From: Pseudomonas rhizoryzae
GTDB taxonomy: Bacteria; Pseudomonadota; Gammaproteobacteria; Pseudomonadales; Pseudomonadaceae
Assembly: GCF_005250615.1 (NCBI RefSeq)
Contig: NZ_SULM01000010.1
Location: 62,001 to 126,000, forward strand
Direction: 5' to 3'
Length of the DNA: 64,000 nucleotides
Shown: one piece after another, positions 18,605 to 28,497 of the stretch
Position numbering within the stretch: position 1 is the stretch's first letter
How the letters are laid out: each line of letters begins with the position of its first letter
The notes under the pieces: generated by a model
Databases searched by the model: none
What the model saw: only the letters and a program-made list of their open reading frames with translations
Told to the model about the DNA's origin: nothing
Made by a program: the position numbers and the translations under genes

Positions 18605-19752
18605 GTCTTGCTCCCAACTTCGACCGCACCATTCCCGAAGGGGACGTGATGAAGCGGCGCGCGACCCTGTTGCAGCGCCTGCACATCGACGGTCCGCTGT
18701 TGATCCTGCTGTTGATGCTGGGCGCGGCCGGTCTGTTCGTGCTCTATTCCGCTGGCGGACGCAATCTCGACCTGTTGTTCAAGCAGGCCAGCTCCTTCGG
18801 CCTGGGGCTGGTGGCCATGGCCATCGTCGCCCAGTTGGAGCCGCGCTTCATGGCGCGCTGGGTGCCCCTGGGCTATGTGGTCGGCGTGGCCCTGTTGGTG
18901 GTGGTGGACGTCATGGGTCACAACGCCATGGGCGCCACCCGCTGGATCAATATCCCGGGCGTGATCCGCTTCCAGCCGTCGGAATTCATGAAGCTCCTGA
19001 TGCCCATGATGATGGCCTGGTACCTGTCCAAGCGCAGCCTGCCGCCCAACTTCAAGCACAGCCTGATCAGCCTGTCGCTGGTGGTGGTGCCCTTCGTGCT
19101 CATCCTCGACCAGCCCGATCTCGGCACCGCCATGCTGGTACTGGCTTCGGGTGGCTTCGTGCTGTTCGTCGGCGGCCTGCAGTGGCGCTGGCTGATCGGC
19201 GCGGTGAGCGCCGCCGTACCCATGGCGGTGGCCATGTGGTTCTTCGTGCTGCACGACTACCAGAAGCGCCGCATCCTGACTTTCCTCGATCCGGAAATGG
19301 ACCCGCTGGGCGCTGGGTGGAACATCATCCAATCCAAGGCGGCCATCGGCTCGGGCGGGGTGTTCGGCAAGGGCTGGCTGCTGGGGACCCAGTCTCATCT
19401 GGATTTTTTGCCGGAAAGTCACACGGACTTTATCATTGCCGTCCTCGGCGAAGAGTTCGGCATGGTGGGCGTCTGCCTGCTGCTGACACTCTATCTATTG
19501 CTCATCGGCCGTGGCCTCACCATCACGCTGCAGGCCCAGACGTTGTTCGGCAAGTTGCTCGCCGGCGGCGTGACCATGACCTTTTTCGTCTACGTCTTCG
19601 TCAACATCGGCATGGTCAGCGGCCTGTTGCCCGTGGTGGGCGTACCGCTGCCATTCATCAGCTATGGCGGCACCTCGGTGGTCACCTTGCTCACCGGGTT
19701 CGGAGTTTTGATGTCGATCCACACGCACCGCAAGTGGATCACCCAGGTTTAA
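18601..19752 (+). CDS. rodA: Peptidoglycan glycosyltransferase RodA
   Basis: SEDS-family polytopic membrane polymerase that makes glycan strands for cell elongation with PBP2. The 383-residue protein contains about ten hydrophobic segments and SEDS hallmarks: GATRWINIPGVIRFQPSEFMK, LDQPDLGTA with the catalytic Asp region, and PVVGVPLPFISYGG. The ATG at 18601 overlapping the mrdA stop is preferred because related proteins share the NFDRT N-terminal stretch; a downstream ATG at 18649 is the alternative. Cotranscribed with mrdA. Confidence 0.95.
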   Translation: MSLAPNFDRTIPEGDVMKRRATLLQRLHIDGPLLILLLMLGAAGLFVLYSAGGRNLDLLFKQASSFGLGLVAMAIVAQLEPRFMARWVPLGYVVGVALLVVVDVMGHNAMGATRWINIPGVIRFQPSEFMKLLMPMMMAWYLSKRSLPPNFKHSLISLSLVVVPFVLILDQPDLGTAMLVLASGGFVLFVGGLQWRWLIGAVSAAVPMAVAMWFFVLHDYQKRRILTFLDPEMDPLGAGWNIIQSKAAIGSGGVFGKGWLLGTQSHLDFLPESHTDFIIAVLGEEFGMVGVCLLLTLYLLLIGRGLTITLQAQTLFGKLLAGGVTMTFFVYVFVNIGMVSGLLPVVGVPLPFISYGGTSVVTLLTGFGVLMSIHTHRKWITQV

Positions 19753-19773
19753 CACGCAATGAAGAAGGGCTAG

Positions 19774-20796
19774 ATGTCGATAATGGGATGGATGCGTCGC
19801 TGCTTGCAGGGCCTGGGGCTCGCGGGCGCGATGGGCGCGACGACCGGTGTCGTCGCCGGCGACTACGACGCGACGCCGCAGGCGCGTGACTTCATCGCCG
19901 AGATGAGTCAGAGCTACGGCTTCGCGCCGGAGCAATTGCAGGCACTGTTCGGCGAGGTGCAACGCAAGCAGGCCATCCTCGATGCCATTTCGCGCCCGGC
20001 CGAGCGGGTCAAGCCCTGGAGCGAATACCGCCCCATCTTCATCACCGAGCGGCGGATCGCCCAGGGCGTCGAGTTCTGGAAAGCCCACGAAGAGGCGCTG
20101 GCCCGCGCCGAACGCGAATTCGGCGTGCCGGCCCAGTTCATCGTCGCCATCATCGGCGTGGAAACCTTCTATGGGCGCAACACCGGTAACTACCGGGTGC
20201 TGGACGCCCTCTCGACCCTGGCGTTCGACTATCCGCCGCGGGCGCCTTTCTTCCGCAGCCAACTGCGTGAATTCCTGCTCCTGGCCCGCGAGCAGCAGGT
20301 CGATCCGCTCAGCCTCACCGGCTCCTATGCCGGCGCCATGGGCCTGCCGCAATTCATGCCTGGCAGCTTCCGCGCCTATGCGGTGGATTTCGACGGCGAC
20401 GGCCACATCAATATCTGGTCGGATCCGACCGATGCCATCGGCAGCGTGGCCAACTACTTCAAGCGCCACGGCTGGTCCGGTAGCGGGCCGACCGCGATTC
20501 GTGCCCAGGTGACCGGTAGTCGGGTGGAGGAGGGCGTGGCGCCAGGCATAGAGCCGGTCAAGACCGTCGCCGAGCTGCGCGCGCTGGGCTGGAACGCTCA
20601 GGACCCTGCCCTGCGCGACGATTTGCGTGTAACCTCGTTCCGCCTCGACGGAGACAAGGGACCGGAGTACTGGATGGGCCTGCCCAATTTCTACGCCATT
20701 ACCCGTTACAACCGCAGCGTCATGTACGCCATGGCGGTGACCGATCTGGCGGCCGCCATCGCCGAGCGTCACGCGGCCGAGGGTGGTAAGCCGTGA
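19774..20796 (+). CDS. mltB: Lytic murein transglycosylase B (MltB/SltB1 type)
   Basis: Family 3 lytic transglycosylase cleaving the MurNAc-GlcNAc bond with 1,6-anhydro product formation in the periplasm. The 340-residue product has a hydrophobic N-terminal signal (LGLAGAMGATTGVVAG) without a lipobox cysteine, so it is probably soluble or loosely bound. The catalytic Glu is E130 within GVETFYGRNTG; MGLPQFMPGSF and the Asp-rich VDFDGDGHINIW complete the domain. It lies between rodA and rlpA; its last four bases overlap the rlpA GTG start, a typical wall-remodelling cluster. Confidence 0.93.
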   Translation: MSIMGWMRRCLQGLGLAGAMGATTGVVAGDYDATPQARDFIAEMSQSYGFAPEQLQALFGEVQRKQAILDAISRPAERVKPWSEYRPIFITERRIAQGVEFWKAHEEALARAEREFGVPAQFIVAIIGVETFYGRNTGNYRVLDALSTLAFDYPPRAPFFRSQLREFLLLAREQQVDPLSLTGSYAGAMGLPQFMPGSFRAYAVDFDGDGHINIWSDPTDAIGSVANYFKRHGWSGSGPTAIRAQVTGSRVEEGVAPGIEPVKTVAELRALGWNAQDPALRDDLRVTSFRLDGDKGPEYWMGLPNFYAITRYNRSVMYAMAVTDLAAAIAERHAAEGGKP

Positions 20797-21788
20797 AGCG
20801 TCTGGCGACCGTGGTGCGGCTGGCCGGCTGCCTGGGCCTCGGCCTGCTGCTGGTGAGTTGCTCCAGTCAAGCCCCCAAGCCGACCAGCAAGGGCGTGGCG
20901 GGGCCGGGTGGCTACCTGCGTCCGCACCGCGACGGCGCGCCCTGGTGGGACGTCGACGTCAGCAAGATCCCCGACGCCGTGCCCATGCCCTACAACGGGC
21001 CGTTGAAGAACAATCCCTATACCGTACTGGGCAAGACCTATTTCCCGCTGACCGACGCCCGCGACTATCACGTGACCGGTACGGCATCCTGGTATGGCAC
21101 CAAGTTCCACGGCCAGGCCACCGCCAATGGCGAGACCTACGACCTCTATGGCATGACCGCGGCGCACAAGACGCTGCCGCTGCCCAGCTATGTAAGGGTC
21201 ACCAACCTCGACAACGGTCGTAGCGTCATCCTGCGCGTCAACGATCGCGGTCCCTTCTATTCCGACCGGGTCATCGACCTGTCCTTCGCCGCGGCCAAGA
21301 AGCTCGGCTATGCCGAGATCGGCACCGCCCGGGTCCGGGTGGATGGCATAGATCCCCAACAGTACTGGGCCCAGCGCGGCCAGGCGGTGCCCATGGTATT
21401 GGCCCAGCCGCGCCAGGCCCCGGTGGTAGCCCAGAAGACCACCGAGGTGCAGACCTTCGGTGTGGTGGAGACCTATACGCCGCCGGTCAACCAGCATGCC
21501 GAGCCGGTCACCCCGGCCGCCATCGACGCAAAAAAAAACGCTTCTGTCCCAGCCGCTGGGCTCTATCTGCAGGTGGCGGCCTTCGCCAATCCGGACGCTG
21601 CGGAATTGCTCAAGGACAAGCTCAGCGACCTGACCGGTGCCCCGGTGTTCATCAGCTCGACGGTGCGCAACCAGCAGACCTTGCATCGCGTGCGGCTCGG
21701 CCCGGTCCAGCCGGCTGAGGTGCCCCAGCTCCAGAACAGCGTGCGCCTGGCCCGACTCGGCCAGGCCTCCCTCGTGCAACCGGATTGA
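20793..21788 (+). CDS. rlpA: Septal-ring lipoprotein RlpA (DPBB plus SPOR) with an internal A9 tract
   Basis: Outer-membrane lipoprotein that binds denuded glycan through its SPOR domain; in P. aeruginosa the family acts as a lytic transglycosylase on naked glycan strands. The 331-residue protein has a lipobox LLVSC, a double-psi beta-barrel (GTASWYGTKFHGQATANGE and RVNDRGPF, with the Glu, His and Asp typical of the family) and a C-terminal SPOR domain from about residue 252. The GTG start overlaps mltB. Nine consecutive A residues at 21530-21538, just before the SPOR domain, are unusual in a GC-rich gene; slippage there would remove the domain. Confidence 0.95.
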   Translation: MKRLATVVRLAGCLGLGLLLVSCSSQAPKPTSKGVAGPGGYLRPHRDGAPWWDVDVSKIPDAVPMPYNGPLKNNPYTVLGKTYFPLTDARDYHVTGTASWYGTKFHGQATANGETYDLYGMTAAHKTLPLPSYVRVTNLDNGRSVILRVNDRGPFYSDRVIDLSFAAAKKLGYAEIGTARVRVDGIDPQQYWAQRGQAVPMVLAQPRQAPVVAQKTTEVQTFGVVETYTPPVNQHAEPVTPAAIDAKKNASVPAAGLYLQVAAFANPDAAELLKDKLSDLTGAPVFISSTVRNQQTLHRVRLGPVQPAEVPQLQNSVRLARLGQASLVQPD

Positions 21789-21868
21789 AGCAAGGATGTT
21801 TCTAGGCGCCTGCCAATTGGCAGGCCCGCCCGCTGCTCCAGCCATACCCTAACCATTCAGAGATTCGG

Positions 21869-23029
21869 ATGACTATCGCAACCTTTGCCCGCCGCCTGCT
21901 TCTTCTCGTAACGATCGCCTGTGTCCCGGCCGTCTGGGCGGCCGAGACCATGATTCCGGCACCCCCGCAACTGGCGGCCAAGGCCTGGATTCTCATGGAT
22001 GCCAACAGCGGCGCCGTGCTGACCGAATCCAACTCGGACGAGCGCCTGCCGCCGGCCAGCCTGACCAAGCTGATGACCGCCTACATCGCCACCCTGGAAA
22101 TCAACCGGGGCCGGATCAAGGAATCCGACATGGCCACCATCAGCGAGCACGCCTGGCGTACCGGCGGTTCGCGGATGTTCCTCAAGCTCGGTTCCCAGGT
22201 ATCGGTGGGTGACCTGCTGCATGGCATCATCATTCAGTCCGGTAACGACGCCAGCGTCGCCCTGGCCGAGCACATCGCCGGCAGCGAAGACGCCTTCGTC
22301 GACATGATGAACACCACCGCGCAGAAGCTGGGCATGCAGAACACCCACTTCATGGATGCCACCGGTCTGCCGAATCCGAACCACTATTCCTCGGCCCATG
22401 ACATGGCCATCCTGGCGCGCGCCATCATCAACGCCGATCCCCAGCACTACGCCATCTATTCCCAGAAGGAATTCTTCTGGAACAACATCAAGCAGCCCAA
22501 CCGCAATCTGCTCTTGTGGCGCGACAAGACCGTGGACGGCCTGAAGACCGGTCACACCGACGAAGCCGGCTACTGCATGGTGGCCTCCGCCGTACGTGAC
22601 GGCATGCGCCTGGTGGCCGTGGTGTTCGGCACCAACAGCGAGCAAGCCCGCGCCGCCGAGACCCAGAAGCTGCTGACCTACGGCTTCCGCTTCTTCGAGA
22701 CCCAGTCCTTCTACAAGAAGGGTACCGAGCTGGCCAAGGCGCCGGTATGGAAGGGCGACGCCCGTGAGGTCCAGGCCGGTCTGGCCGAGGATCTGACCAT
22801 GACCCTGCCGCGCGGCCAGGCCAAGAAGCTGCATGCCGAGATGGTGCTCAACCCGCAACTGATTGCCCCCATCGCCAAGGGCCAGGTGATCGGCAAGGTC
22901 GAGGTCAAGCTCGACGACAAGGTGGTCCACACCGCCGACCTGGTAGCCCTGCAGCCGGTCGAGGAGGGTGGCTTCATCCGCCGCCTGTGGGATAGCATCC
23001 GCCTGTTCTTCTACGGATTGTTCAACTGA
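21869..23029 (+). CDS. dacA: D-alanyl-D-alanine carboxypeptidase (PBP5/6 family)
   Basis: Low-molecular-weight penicillin-binding protein that removes the terminal D-Ala from pentapeptide stems. The 386-residue product has a cleavable signal peptide ([15 protein letters not shown]), the motifs SLTK with Ser64, [12 protein letters not shown] and [10 protein letters not shown], the PBP5 C-terminal beta domain, and an amphipathic end ([15 protein letters not shown]) for membrane attachment. Size is normal. It has its own upstream gap of 80 bases after rlpA and is followed by a strong hairpin. The symbol dacC is used for the same family in some pseudomonads. Confidence 0.95.
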   Translation: MTIATFARRLLLLVTIACVPAVWAAETMIPAPPQLAAKAWILMDANSGAVLTESNSDERLPPASLTKLMTAYIATLEINRGRIKESDMATISEHAWRTGGSRMFLKLGSQVSVGDLLHGIIIQSGNDASVALAEHIAGSEDAFVDMMNTTAQKLGMQNTHFMDATGLPNPNHYSSAHDMAILARAIINADPQHYAIYSQKEFFWNNIKQPNRNLLLWRDKTVDGLKTGHTDEAGYCMVASAVRDGMRLVAVVFGTNSEQARAAETQKLLTYGFRFFETQSFYKKGTELAKAPVWKGDAREVQAGLAEDLTMTLPRGQAKKLHAEMVLNPQLIAPIAKGQVIGKVEVKLDDKVVHTADLVALQPVEEGGFIRRLWDSIRLFFYGLFN

Positions 23030-23042
23030 TCCGTCGCCCTGG

Positions 23043-23066
23043 AAAGGCCCGCGAAAGCGGGCCTTT
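23043..23066 (+). terminator. Intrinsic terminator-like hairpin after dacA
   Basis: AAAGGCCCGC and GCGGGCCTTT form a ten-pair stem with a GAAA tetraloop, 13 bases after the dacA stop. The T run is only the three bases that end the stem, so readthrough into ybeD is possible. Confidence 0.7.
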
Positions 23067-23102
23067 CACCCCCTGCCGACAAGGTTCGGCCTGGAAGTCC
23101 GC

Positions 23103-23378
23103 ATGACCGAAGACGTACAACCCCCCAAGATCGAATTCCCCTGCCCGCGTTATCCCATCAAGGTGATCGGCGATGCGGGTGCCGATTTCGCCGAGCTGGT
23201 GCTCGACACCGTGCAGCGCCATGCGCCGGATCTCGACCGTGGCACCCTGGTGACCCGCGACAGCCGCAACGGACGGTTCTTGTCCGTACAGGTCCTCATC
23301 ACCGCCACCGGTGTGGACCAGCTGCAGGCCATCCACCAGGATCTGCGCGCCACCGGTCGCGTGCACATGGTGATCTGA
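23103..23378 (+). CDS. ybeD: DUF493/YbeD family protein
   Basis: Small cytoplasmic protein of 91 residues with an ACT-like alpha-beta fold in the known family structure. Conserved features are [14 protein letters not shown] near the start and [20 protein letters not shown] toward the end. In many proteobacteria it lies directly before lipB, as here, where its stop overlaps the lipB ATG by one base. A role in lipoate metabolism or protein quality control has been suggested, but no reaction is established. Annotation is by family and synteny. Confidence 0.92.
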   Translation: MTEDVQPPKIEFPCPRYPIKVIGDAGADFAELVLDTVQRHAPDLDRGTLVTRDSRNGRFLSVQVLITATGVDQLQAIHQDLRATGRVHMVI

Positions 23379-24034
23379 TGACGACTCCCGCCCCGGTGAC
23401 CCTGGGCGTGCGCCGCTTGGGCTTGCGGCCCTATGAGGCGACCTGGCAGGCCATGCGCCGTTTCACCGACGAGCGCGGCCCCGCGACGCCCGACGAACTC
23501 TGGCTGCTGCAGCACCCCGCGGTCTTCACCCAGGGCCAGGCCGGCAAGCCCGAGCACCTGCTCGCCGCCGGCGACATTCCGGTGGTGCAGGTCGATCGCG
23601 GCGGCCAGGTCACGTACCATGGTCCCGGTCAGCTCATCGCCTATGTGCTGCTGGACGTTCGCCGCAAGGGCCTGGGCGTGCGAGAATTGGTCAGCGCCAT
23701 GGAAGACAGCCTGATCGCCCTGCTCGCCGACTGGGGTGTACGGGCCGAAGCCCGCGCCGATGCACCGGGTGTCTATGTGGACGGGGCCAAGATCGCCTCC
23801 CTGGGCCTGCGCATCCGCAATGGCCGGTCCTTCCATGGACTGGCACTCAACGTTGACATGGATCTGGCGCCGTTCCGCCGGATCAACCCCTGCGGTTATG
23901 CCGGCCTGGCCATGACCCAGCTCCGCGATCTGGTGACCGGGCCACTAGCTTTCGACGAGGTCCGCGAGTCTCTGGTGCGTCACCTGAGTCTGCGCCTGGG
24001 CTACCCCGAACCGATCACCCTGGAATCGGATTGA
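23378..24034 (+). CDS. lipB: Octanoyl-[acyl-carrier-protein]:protein octanoyltransferase
   Basis: Transfers octanoate from acyl carrier protein to lipoyl domains of the 2-oxoacid dehydrogenases and GcvH, first step of de novo lipoylation. The 218-residue product shows [16 protein letters not shown], the catalytic Lys138 in [11 protein letters not shown], and the acyl-enzyme Cys172 in NPCGYAG, all standard for LipB. Start and stop are tight: one base shared with ybeD and one base before lipA. Confidence 0.96.
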   Translation: MTTPAPVTLGVRRLGLRPYEATWQAMRRFTDERGPATPDELWLLQHPAVFTQGQAGKPEHLLAAGDIPVVQVDRGGQVTYHGPGQLIAYVLLDVRRKGLGVRELVSAMEDSLIALLADWGVRAEARADAPGVYVDGAKIASLGLRIRNGRSFHGLALNVDMDLAPFRRINPCGYAGLAMTQLRDLVTGPLAFDEVRESLVRHLSLRLGYPEPITLESD

Positions 24035-24035
24035 C

Positions 24036-25034
24036 ATGACCACAACAGTACAAGACAGCGTCCAGACCCTTACCCCGCCCGCTCGCCCGAACAAGGTGGA
24101 AGCTGGCGTCAAGCTGCGCGGGGCCGAGAAGGTCGCGCGCATCCCGGTAAAGATCATTCCCACCGAGGAACTGCCGCGCAAGCCTGACTGGATCCGCGTG
24201 CGCATCCCGGTCACCCCCGAGGTCGAGCGCATCAAGCAGCTGCTGCGCAAGCACAAGCTGCACAGTGTCTGCGAAGAGGCCTCCTGCCCCAACCTGGGCG
24301 AATGCTTCTCCGGCGGCACCGCCACCTTCATGATCATGGGTGATATCTGCACCCGTCGCTGCCCCTTCTGCGACGTCGGCCATGGCCGACCGAAGCCGCT
24401 GGACGTGGACGAGCCGAAGAACCTGGCGGTAGCCATCGCCGACCTGGGCCTGAAGTACGTGGTGATCACCTCGGTGGACCGCGACGACCTGCGCGACGGC
24501 GGTGCCCAGCACTTCGTCGATTGCCTGCGCGAGATCCGCAAGCTGTCTCCGGGCATCCAGCTGGAGACCCTGGTACCGGACTACCGCGGCCGCATGGACG
24601 TGGCCCTGGCCATCACCGAGCAGGAGCCGCCGGATGTCTTCAACCACAACCTGGAGACCGTTCCGCGCCTGTACAAGGCCGCCCGCCCGGGGTCGGACTT
24701 CGAGTGGTCGCTGGACCTGCTGCAGAACTTCAAGAAGCGCGTGCCCCACGTACCGACCAAGTCCGGCCTGATGCTGGGCCTGGGCGAGACCGACGAGGAA
24801 GTCATCGAGGTCATGCAGCGCATGCGCGAGCACGAGATCGACATGCTGACCCTCGGCCAGTACCTGCAGCCCTCGCGCAACCACCTGCCGGTGCAGCGCT
24901 TCGTCCACCCGGATACCTTCGCCTGGTATGCCGAGGAAGGCGCCAAGATGGGCTTCAAGAACGTCGCTTCCGGCCCGCTGGTACGTTCCTCGTACCATGC
25001 CGACCAGCAGGCGCATGGCAAGAAGATCAATTGA
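24036..25034 (+). CDS. lipA: Lipoyl synthase
   Basis: Radical-SAM enzyme inserting two sulfur atoms into octanoyl chains. The 332-residue protein has both iron-sulfur sites: the auxiliary cluster ligands in [12 protein letters not shown], the radical-SAM motif in CTRRCPFC, and the C-terminal RSSYHAD whose Ser is a known auxiliary ligand. Length is typical. It is the last gene of the ybeD-lipB-lipA unit. Its final codons and stop lie in the left arm and centre of a 32-base perfect palindrome, followed by a conventional terminator. Confidence 0.97.
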   Translation: MTTTVQDSVQTLTPPARPNKVEAGVKLRGAEKVARIPVKIIPTEELPRKPDWIRVRIPVTPEVERIKQLLRKHKLHSVCEEASCPNLGECFSGGTATFMIMGDICTRRCPFCDVGHGRPKPLDVDEPKNLAVAIADLGLKYVVITSVDRDDLRDGGAQHFVDCLREIRKLSPGIQLETLVPDYRGRMDVALAITEQEPPDVFNHNLETVPRLYKAARPGSDFEWSLDLLQNFKKRVPHVPTKSGLMLGLGETDEEVIEVMQRMREHEIDMLTLGQYLQPSRNHLPVQRFVHPDTFAWYAEEGAKMGFKNVASGPLVRSSYHADQQAHGKKIN

Positions 25035-25046
25035 TCTTCTTGCCAT
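25015..25046. repeat. Perfect 32-base palindrome across the lipA stop codon
   Basis: The arms ATGGCAAGAAGATCAA and TTGATCTTCTTGCCAT are exact reverse complements with no spacer. The lipA stop (TGA at 25032-25034) is just inside the right arm. It does not look like a terminator because the standard one follows at 25052. It could form a hairpin in mRNA or a protein site. Confidence 0.9.
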
Positions 25047-25051
25047 AACGA

Positions 25052-25080
25052 AAAAGGGCAGCCCAAGTGGCTGCCCTTTT
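25052..25080 (+). terminator. Intrinsic terminator of lipA
   Basis: AAAAGGGCAGCC and GGCTGCCCTTTT form a twelve-pair stem with a CAAGT loop, ending in a T run. Because it is A-flanked on the left it could also act for transcripts arriving from the right. Confidence 0.85.
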
Positions 25081-25099
25081 CTATGGTGGAGGCGCAATC

Positions 25100-25127
25100 T
25101 CAAGCCTCAAGCCTCAAGCCTCACGCC
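25100..25127. repeat. Heptamer tandem repeat
   Basis: Four consecutive copies of TCAAGCC, the fourth with one change (TCACGCC). It lies between the lipA terminator and the end of pgm. No coding sense is visible; copy number may vary between strains. Confidence 0.7.
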
Positions 25128-25142
25128 GATCCGCTCCTAGCC

Positions 25143-25163
25143 CCCTCTCCCTGAGGGAGAGGG
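25143..25163. repeat. CCCTCTCCC / GGGAGAGGG inverted repeat
   Basis: Nine-base arms around TGA, followed by TTGGGGTGAGGGC. This sequence type is, as I recall, a common dispersed intergenic element in proteobacteria. It sits 23 bases past the pgm stop on the minus strand and may act as a transcription stop, though without a T run. Confidence 0.65.
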
Positions 25164-25185
25164 TTGGGGTGAGGGCCGCGCCGCG

Positions 25186-26850
25186 CTAGCCGCGCAGCAC
25201 CCCATCCACCAGCGCCTTGGCCTCTTCCTGGATGCGGCCCAGGTGGGCTTCGCCCTCGAAGCTCTCGGCGTAGATCTTGTAGACATCCTCGGTGCCCGAG
25301 GGACGGGCAGCGAACCAGCCATTCTCGGTGACCACCTTGAGGCCACCGATGGCGGCGCCGTTGCCGGGGGCTTCGGTGAGGATGGCGGTGATCGGCTGGC
25401 CAGCCAGCTCCTTGGCGGTGACCTGGGCGGCGGAGAGCTTGCTCAGGCGAGCCTTCTGCTCGCGGTCGGCGGCAGCATCGATGCGCTGATAGACCGGCGC
25501 GCCGAAGCGCTCGGTCAGCGCCTGGTAGCGCTCGCCCGGGTCCTTGCCGGTCACGGCGGTGATCTCCGCGGCCAGCAGGCCGAGGATGAGGCCGTCCTTG
25601 TCGGTGGACCAGGCGCCGCCGGCCTTGCGCAGGAAGGAAGCCCCGGCGGATTCCTCGCCGCCGAAGCCCAGGCTGCCGTCCAGCAGGCCGTCGACGAACC
25701 ACTTGAAGCCCACCGGCACTTCCACCACTTGGCGGCCGATGCCCTGGGCCACGCGGTCGATCATCGAGGACGACACCAGCGTCTTGCCGATGCCGGCCTG
25801 CTGGCTCCACTGCGGACGGTGGGTGAAGAGGTATTCGATGGCCACCGCCAGGTAGTGGTTGGGATTGAGCAGCCCCACCGAGCGGGCGACGATGCCATGG
25901 CGGTCATGGTCGGTGTCGCAGGCGAAGGAGACGTCGAATCTGTCCTTGTTCTCGATCAGGCCGGCCATGGCATGGGGCGAGCTGCAGTCCATGCGGATCT
26001 TGCCGTCCCAGTCCAGGCGCATGAAGCGGAAGGTCTGGTCGACGCGGGTCGAGAGCACCTGCAGCGGCAGGCCATAGCGCTCGGCGATGCGCGGCCAGTA
26101 GTGCACCCCGGCGCCGCCCAGGGGATCGACGCCGAAGGTCAGGCCGGAGCCGCGGATGGCCTCCAGATCGATGACCTGGCCCAGACCACCGACGTAGCTG
26201 TCGATGAAATCGAATTTCTGGGTGGTGGAAGCCTTGAGCGCCTGGCGGTAATCCATCCGCTTGACGCCTTCCAGGCCGGCCACCAGCAGGGCGTTGGCGC
26301 GATCCTGGATCCATTTGGTGACGTTGGTGTCGGCCGGGCCACCATTGGTGGGGTTGTACTTGAAGCCACCATCGGCCGGCGGGTTGTGCGACGGGGTGAT
26401 GACGATGCCGTCGGCCAGGCCCGAGCTGCGGCCGGCGTTGTATTCGAGGATGGCGTTGGACAGTGCCGGGGTGGGGGTATAGCCCGGCTCGCCGTGGGTC
26501 TCGGCGCAGCCGGCGTCGATGCGCACCTCTACGCCATTGGCGGCGAGGACTTCCAGGGCGGAGATGAAGGCCGGCTCGGACAGCGCGTGGGTGTCCATGC
26601 CCATGAACAGCGGACCGTCGACGCCCTGGGCCTTACGGTATTCGCAGATGGCCTGGGTGATGGCGAGGATGTGCCATTCGTTGAAGCTGCCCTTGAGCGA
26701 GGAGCCGCGGTGACCGGAGGTCCCGAAGGCCACCTGCTGGCCCGGATCGCTGGGATCGGGGCGATCGCTGTAGTAGCGCGCCACCAGGCGCGGCAGGTGG
26801 GTCAGGGTGTTCTCGTCGGGAAGGCGTCCTGCGTTGGCGGCAATACTCAT
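25186..26850 (-). CDS. pgm: Phosphoglucomutase, alpha-D-glucose type
   Basis: Interconverts glucose 1-phosphate and glucose 6-phosphate. The 554-residue protein belongs to the phosphohexomutase superfamily: [10 protein letters not shown] near the start, the phosphoserine loop [11 protein letters not shown], metal-binding DTDHDRHG, sugar-binding [10 protein letters not shown], and phosphate-binding [10 protein letters not shown] near the end. The ATG at 26850 follows AAGGAACCCGAG. Pseudomonads also use AlgC for this reaction, so a dedicated Pgm is an extra route. With the cellulose operon in the same window, it may help feed UDP-glucose, but this link is inference. Transcribed alone, opposite to lipA. 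Confidence 0.95.
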   Translation of the reverse strand: MSIAANAGRLPDENTLTHLPRLVARYYSDRPDPSDPGQQVAFGTSGHRGSSLKGSFNEWHILAITQAICEYRKAQGVDGPLFMGMDTHALSEPAFISALEVLAANGVEVRIDAGCAETHGEPGYTPTPALSNAILEYNAGRSSGLADGIVITPSHNPPADGGFKYNPTNGGPADTNVTKWIQDRANALLVAGLEGVKRMDYRQALKASTTQKFDFIDSYVGGLGQVIDLEAIRGSGLTFGVDPLGGAGVHYWPRIAERYGLPLQVLSTRVDQTFRFMRLDWDGKIRMDCSSPHAMAGLIENKDRFDVSFACDTDHDRHGIVARSVGLLNPNHYLAVAIEYLFTHRPQWSQQAGIGKTLVSSSMIDRVAQGIGRQVVEVPVGFKWFVDGLLDGSLGFGGEESAGASFLRKAGGAWSTDKDGLILGLLAAEITAVTGKDPGERYQALTERFGAPVYQRIDAAADREQKARLSKLSAAQVTAKELAGQPITAILTEAPGNGAAIGGLKVVTENGWFAARPSGTEDVYKIYAESFEGEAHLGRIQEEAKALVDGVLRG

Positions 26851-27009
26851 CTCGGGTTCCTTGGTGTGAATAGAGCCCGGGCGGCTTGAGCGCACCGGGC
26901 GACGCGACTCGCGTTCGACCTTGGCGGTAGCGGTTTGCTCACTGCGCCTGCAGGGCGATCCTCAGAATGCCGATTCGTGCACGCTGAGGCCGCTCGTCAG
27001 GACGCCATA

Positions 27010-28332
27010 TCAGCCGCGCAACCGCTGCAGCAGCTGCTGGCTGGGATAGCCGTCGGCGGGCAAGCGCTGGGACTGTTGGTACGCGCGGATGGCCTTGCGG
27101 GTATTGGCGCCGATGATACCGTCGGCGCTACCCGGGTCGAGGCCCAGGGCGGCGAGGCGTTGTTGCAGTTCCACCCGCTCGCTGCGGCTCAGCGGCAGGT
27201 CGTCGGTGGGCCAGCTCGCCGCGATCTGACCAGCATCGCGGTAGCGCTCCGAGAGCAGCGCCACGCCCAGGGCGTAGGAGGTGGAGTTGTTGTACTTGAG
27301 GATGGTGCGGAAGTTGTTGAACACCAGGAAGGCCGGGCCGCGATAGCCAGCGGGGAGCAGCAGCGAGGCGCTGTCGCTCGGCTGGGCGGCCGGCTGCGGC
27401 AGGCCGAGGCCCTGGATGCCCAGTGCGGTCCATTCGGCCAGGGTCTTGCGCACGCCCATGTCGGCCAGGCTGTAGTCGAAATTGGCCGGCACCCGCACCT
27501 CGTAGCCCCAGGGCTTGCCGTCCTGCCAGCCGGAGGCCTTGAGGTAGTTGGCGGTGGAGGCCAGGGCATCGGCGGTGGAGCCCCAGATGTCGCGGCGACC
27601 GTCGCCGTCGAAGTCCACCGCGTACTGGTCGTAGGTGGTGGGAATGAACTGGGTCTGACCCATGGCGCCGGCCCAGGAGCCGATCATCCGGTCTGGGGTC
27701 ACGTCGCCATGCTGGAGGATGCCGAGGGCGGCGATCAGTTGGTCCTGGGCGAAGTCCGGGCGGCGGCCTTCGTAGGCGAGGGTGGCCAGGGAGCGGATGA
27801 CGCTCTTGTTGCCCATGTTGTTGCCGTAGTTGCTCTCCATGCCCCAGAAGGCCACCAGGCGCGCCGGCTCTATGCCATAGCGCGCTTCCAGGGCCGCCAG
27901 CAGGCCAGCCTGCTGGATGAGCAGGCTCTTGCCGTTGCGCACCCGCAGCGGCGAGACGGCCGTGGCCAGGTATTCCCAGACCGGCTTGGTGAATTCCGGT
28001 TGGCTGCGGTCGGCGGCGATCACCGCCATATCGGGTTCGACGCCAGCGAAGGCCTGGTCGAAGGTGCTCGCCGAGATACCACGGCCGAGGGCCAGGGCGC
28101 GGAAGCGGCTGCGCCATTGTTCGAAGCTTTCGGCCGGCTGCGGCATGGCCTCGGCTGCTGGGGCCGCGGCGTTGGTCGCGGGGGCAGGCTTGGGCGAACT
28201 GGGCGAGGAGGGCGCCGCGGTGGGCGTCGTTGGCGTCTGGGCGCAGGCGGCCAGGGCGGCGGTCAGCAGGGTGACCAGGGTCCCGGCGAGGAGGCCGCCG
28301 GTCTTGAAGCCGCGGGATTTCCCGAATTGCAT
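27010..28332 (-). CDS. Lytic murein transglycosylase lipoprotein with peptidoglycan-binding domain
   Basis: A second MltB-type family 3 lytic transglycosylase, 440 residues. A lipobox (ALAAC) suggests outer-membrane anchoring. A Pro/Ala/Thr-rich tether follows, then the catalytic domain with the active-site Glu in [11 protein letters not shown] and [22 protein letters not shown]-terminal PG_binding_1 domain ([24 protein letters not shown]) should bind peptidoglycan. It is encoded alone, with about 160 bases on each side, and differs from the mltB at 19774 by having a lipobox and the extra binding domain. The subfamily is not assigned to a specific symbol. Confidence 0.93.
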   Translation of the reverse strand: MQFGKSRGFKTGGLLAGTLVTLLTAALAACAQTPTTPTAAPSSPSSPKPAPATNAAAPAAEAMPQPAESFEQWRSRFRALALGRGISASTFDQAFAGVEPDMAVIAADRSQPEFTKPVWEYLATAVSPLRVRNGKSLLIQQAGLLAALEARYGIEPARLVAFWGMESNYGNNMGNKSVIRSLATLAYEGRRPDFAQDQLIAALGILQHGDVTPDRMIGSWAGAMGQTQFIPTTYDQYAVDFDGDGRRDIWGSTADALASTANYLKASGWQDGKPWGYEVRVPANFDYSLADMGVRKTLAEWTALGIQGLGLPQPAAQPSDSASLLLPAGYRGPAFLVFNNFRTILKYNNSTSYALGVALLSERYRDAGQIAASWPTDDLPLSRSERVELQQRLAALGLDPGSADGIIGANTRKAIRAYQQSQRLPADGYPSQQLLQRLRG

Positions 28333-28497
28333 CTGTCTCCACCGGACGTCTAGGCAGGAACAGCCACCTTAGCACGCCCCGGGTTCCGGCGTCTGGTACC
28401 CGCGTCCGGCGCCCAGGCTGTTGGACATACAGCGGGCGACGTCGACACGGTTGCCCGGGAGTCATGCCGCGGGCCATACCTGACAGGGGCGCTGGCC

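Noticed and set aside
25100-25127. Heptamer repeats considered as a CRISPR remnant
   Set aside because: Units are 7 bases in direct tandem without spacers; no cas gene is in the window.
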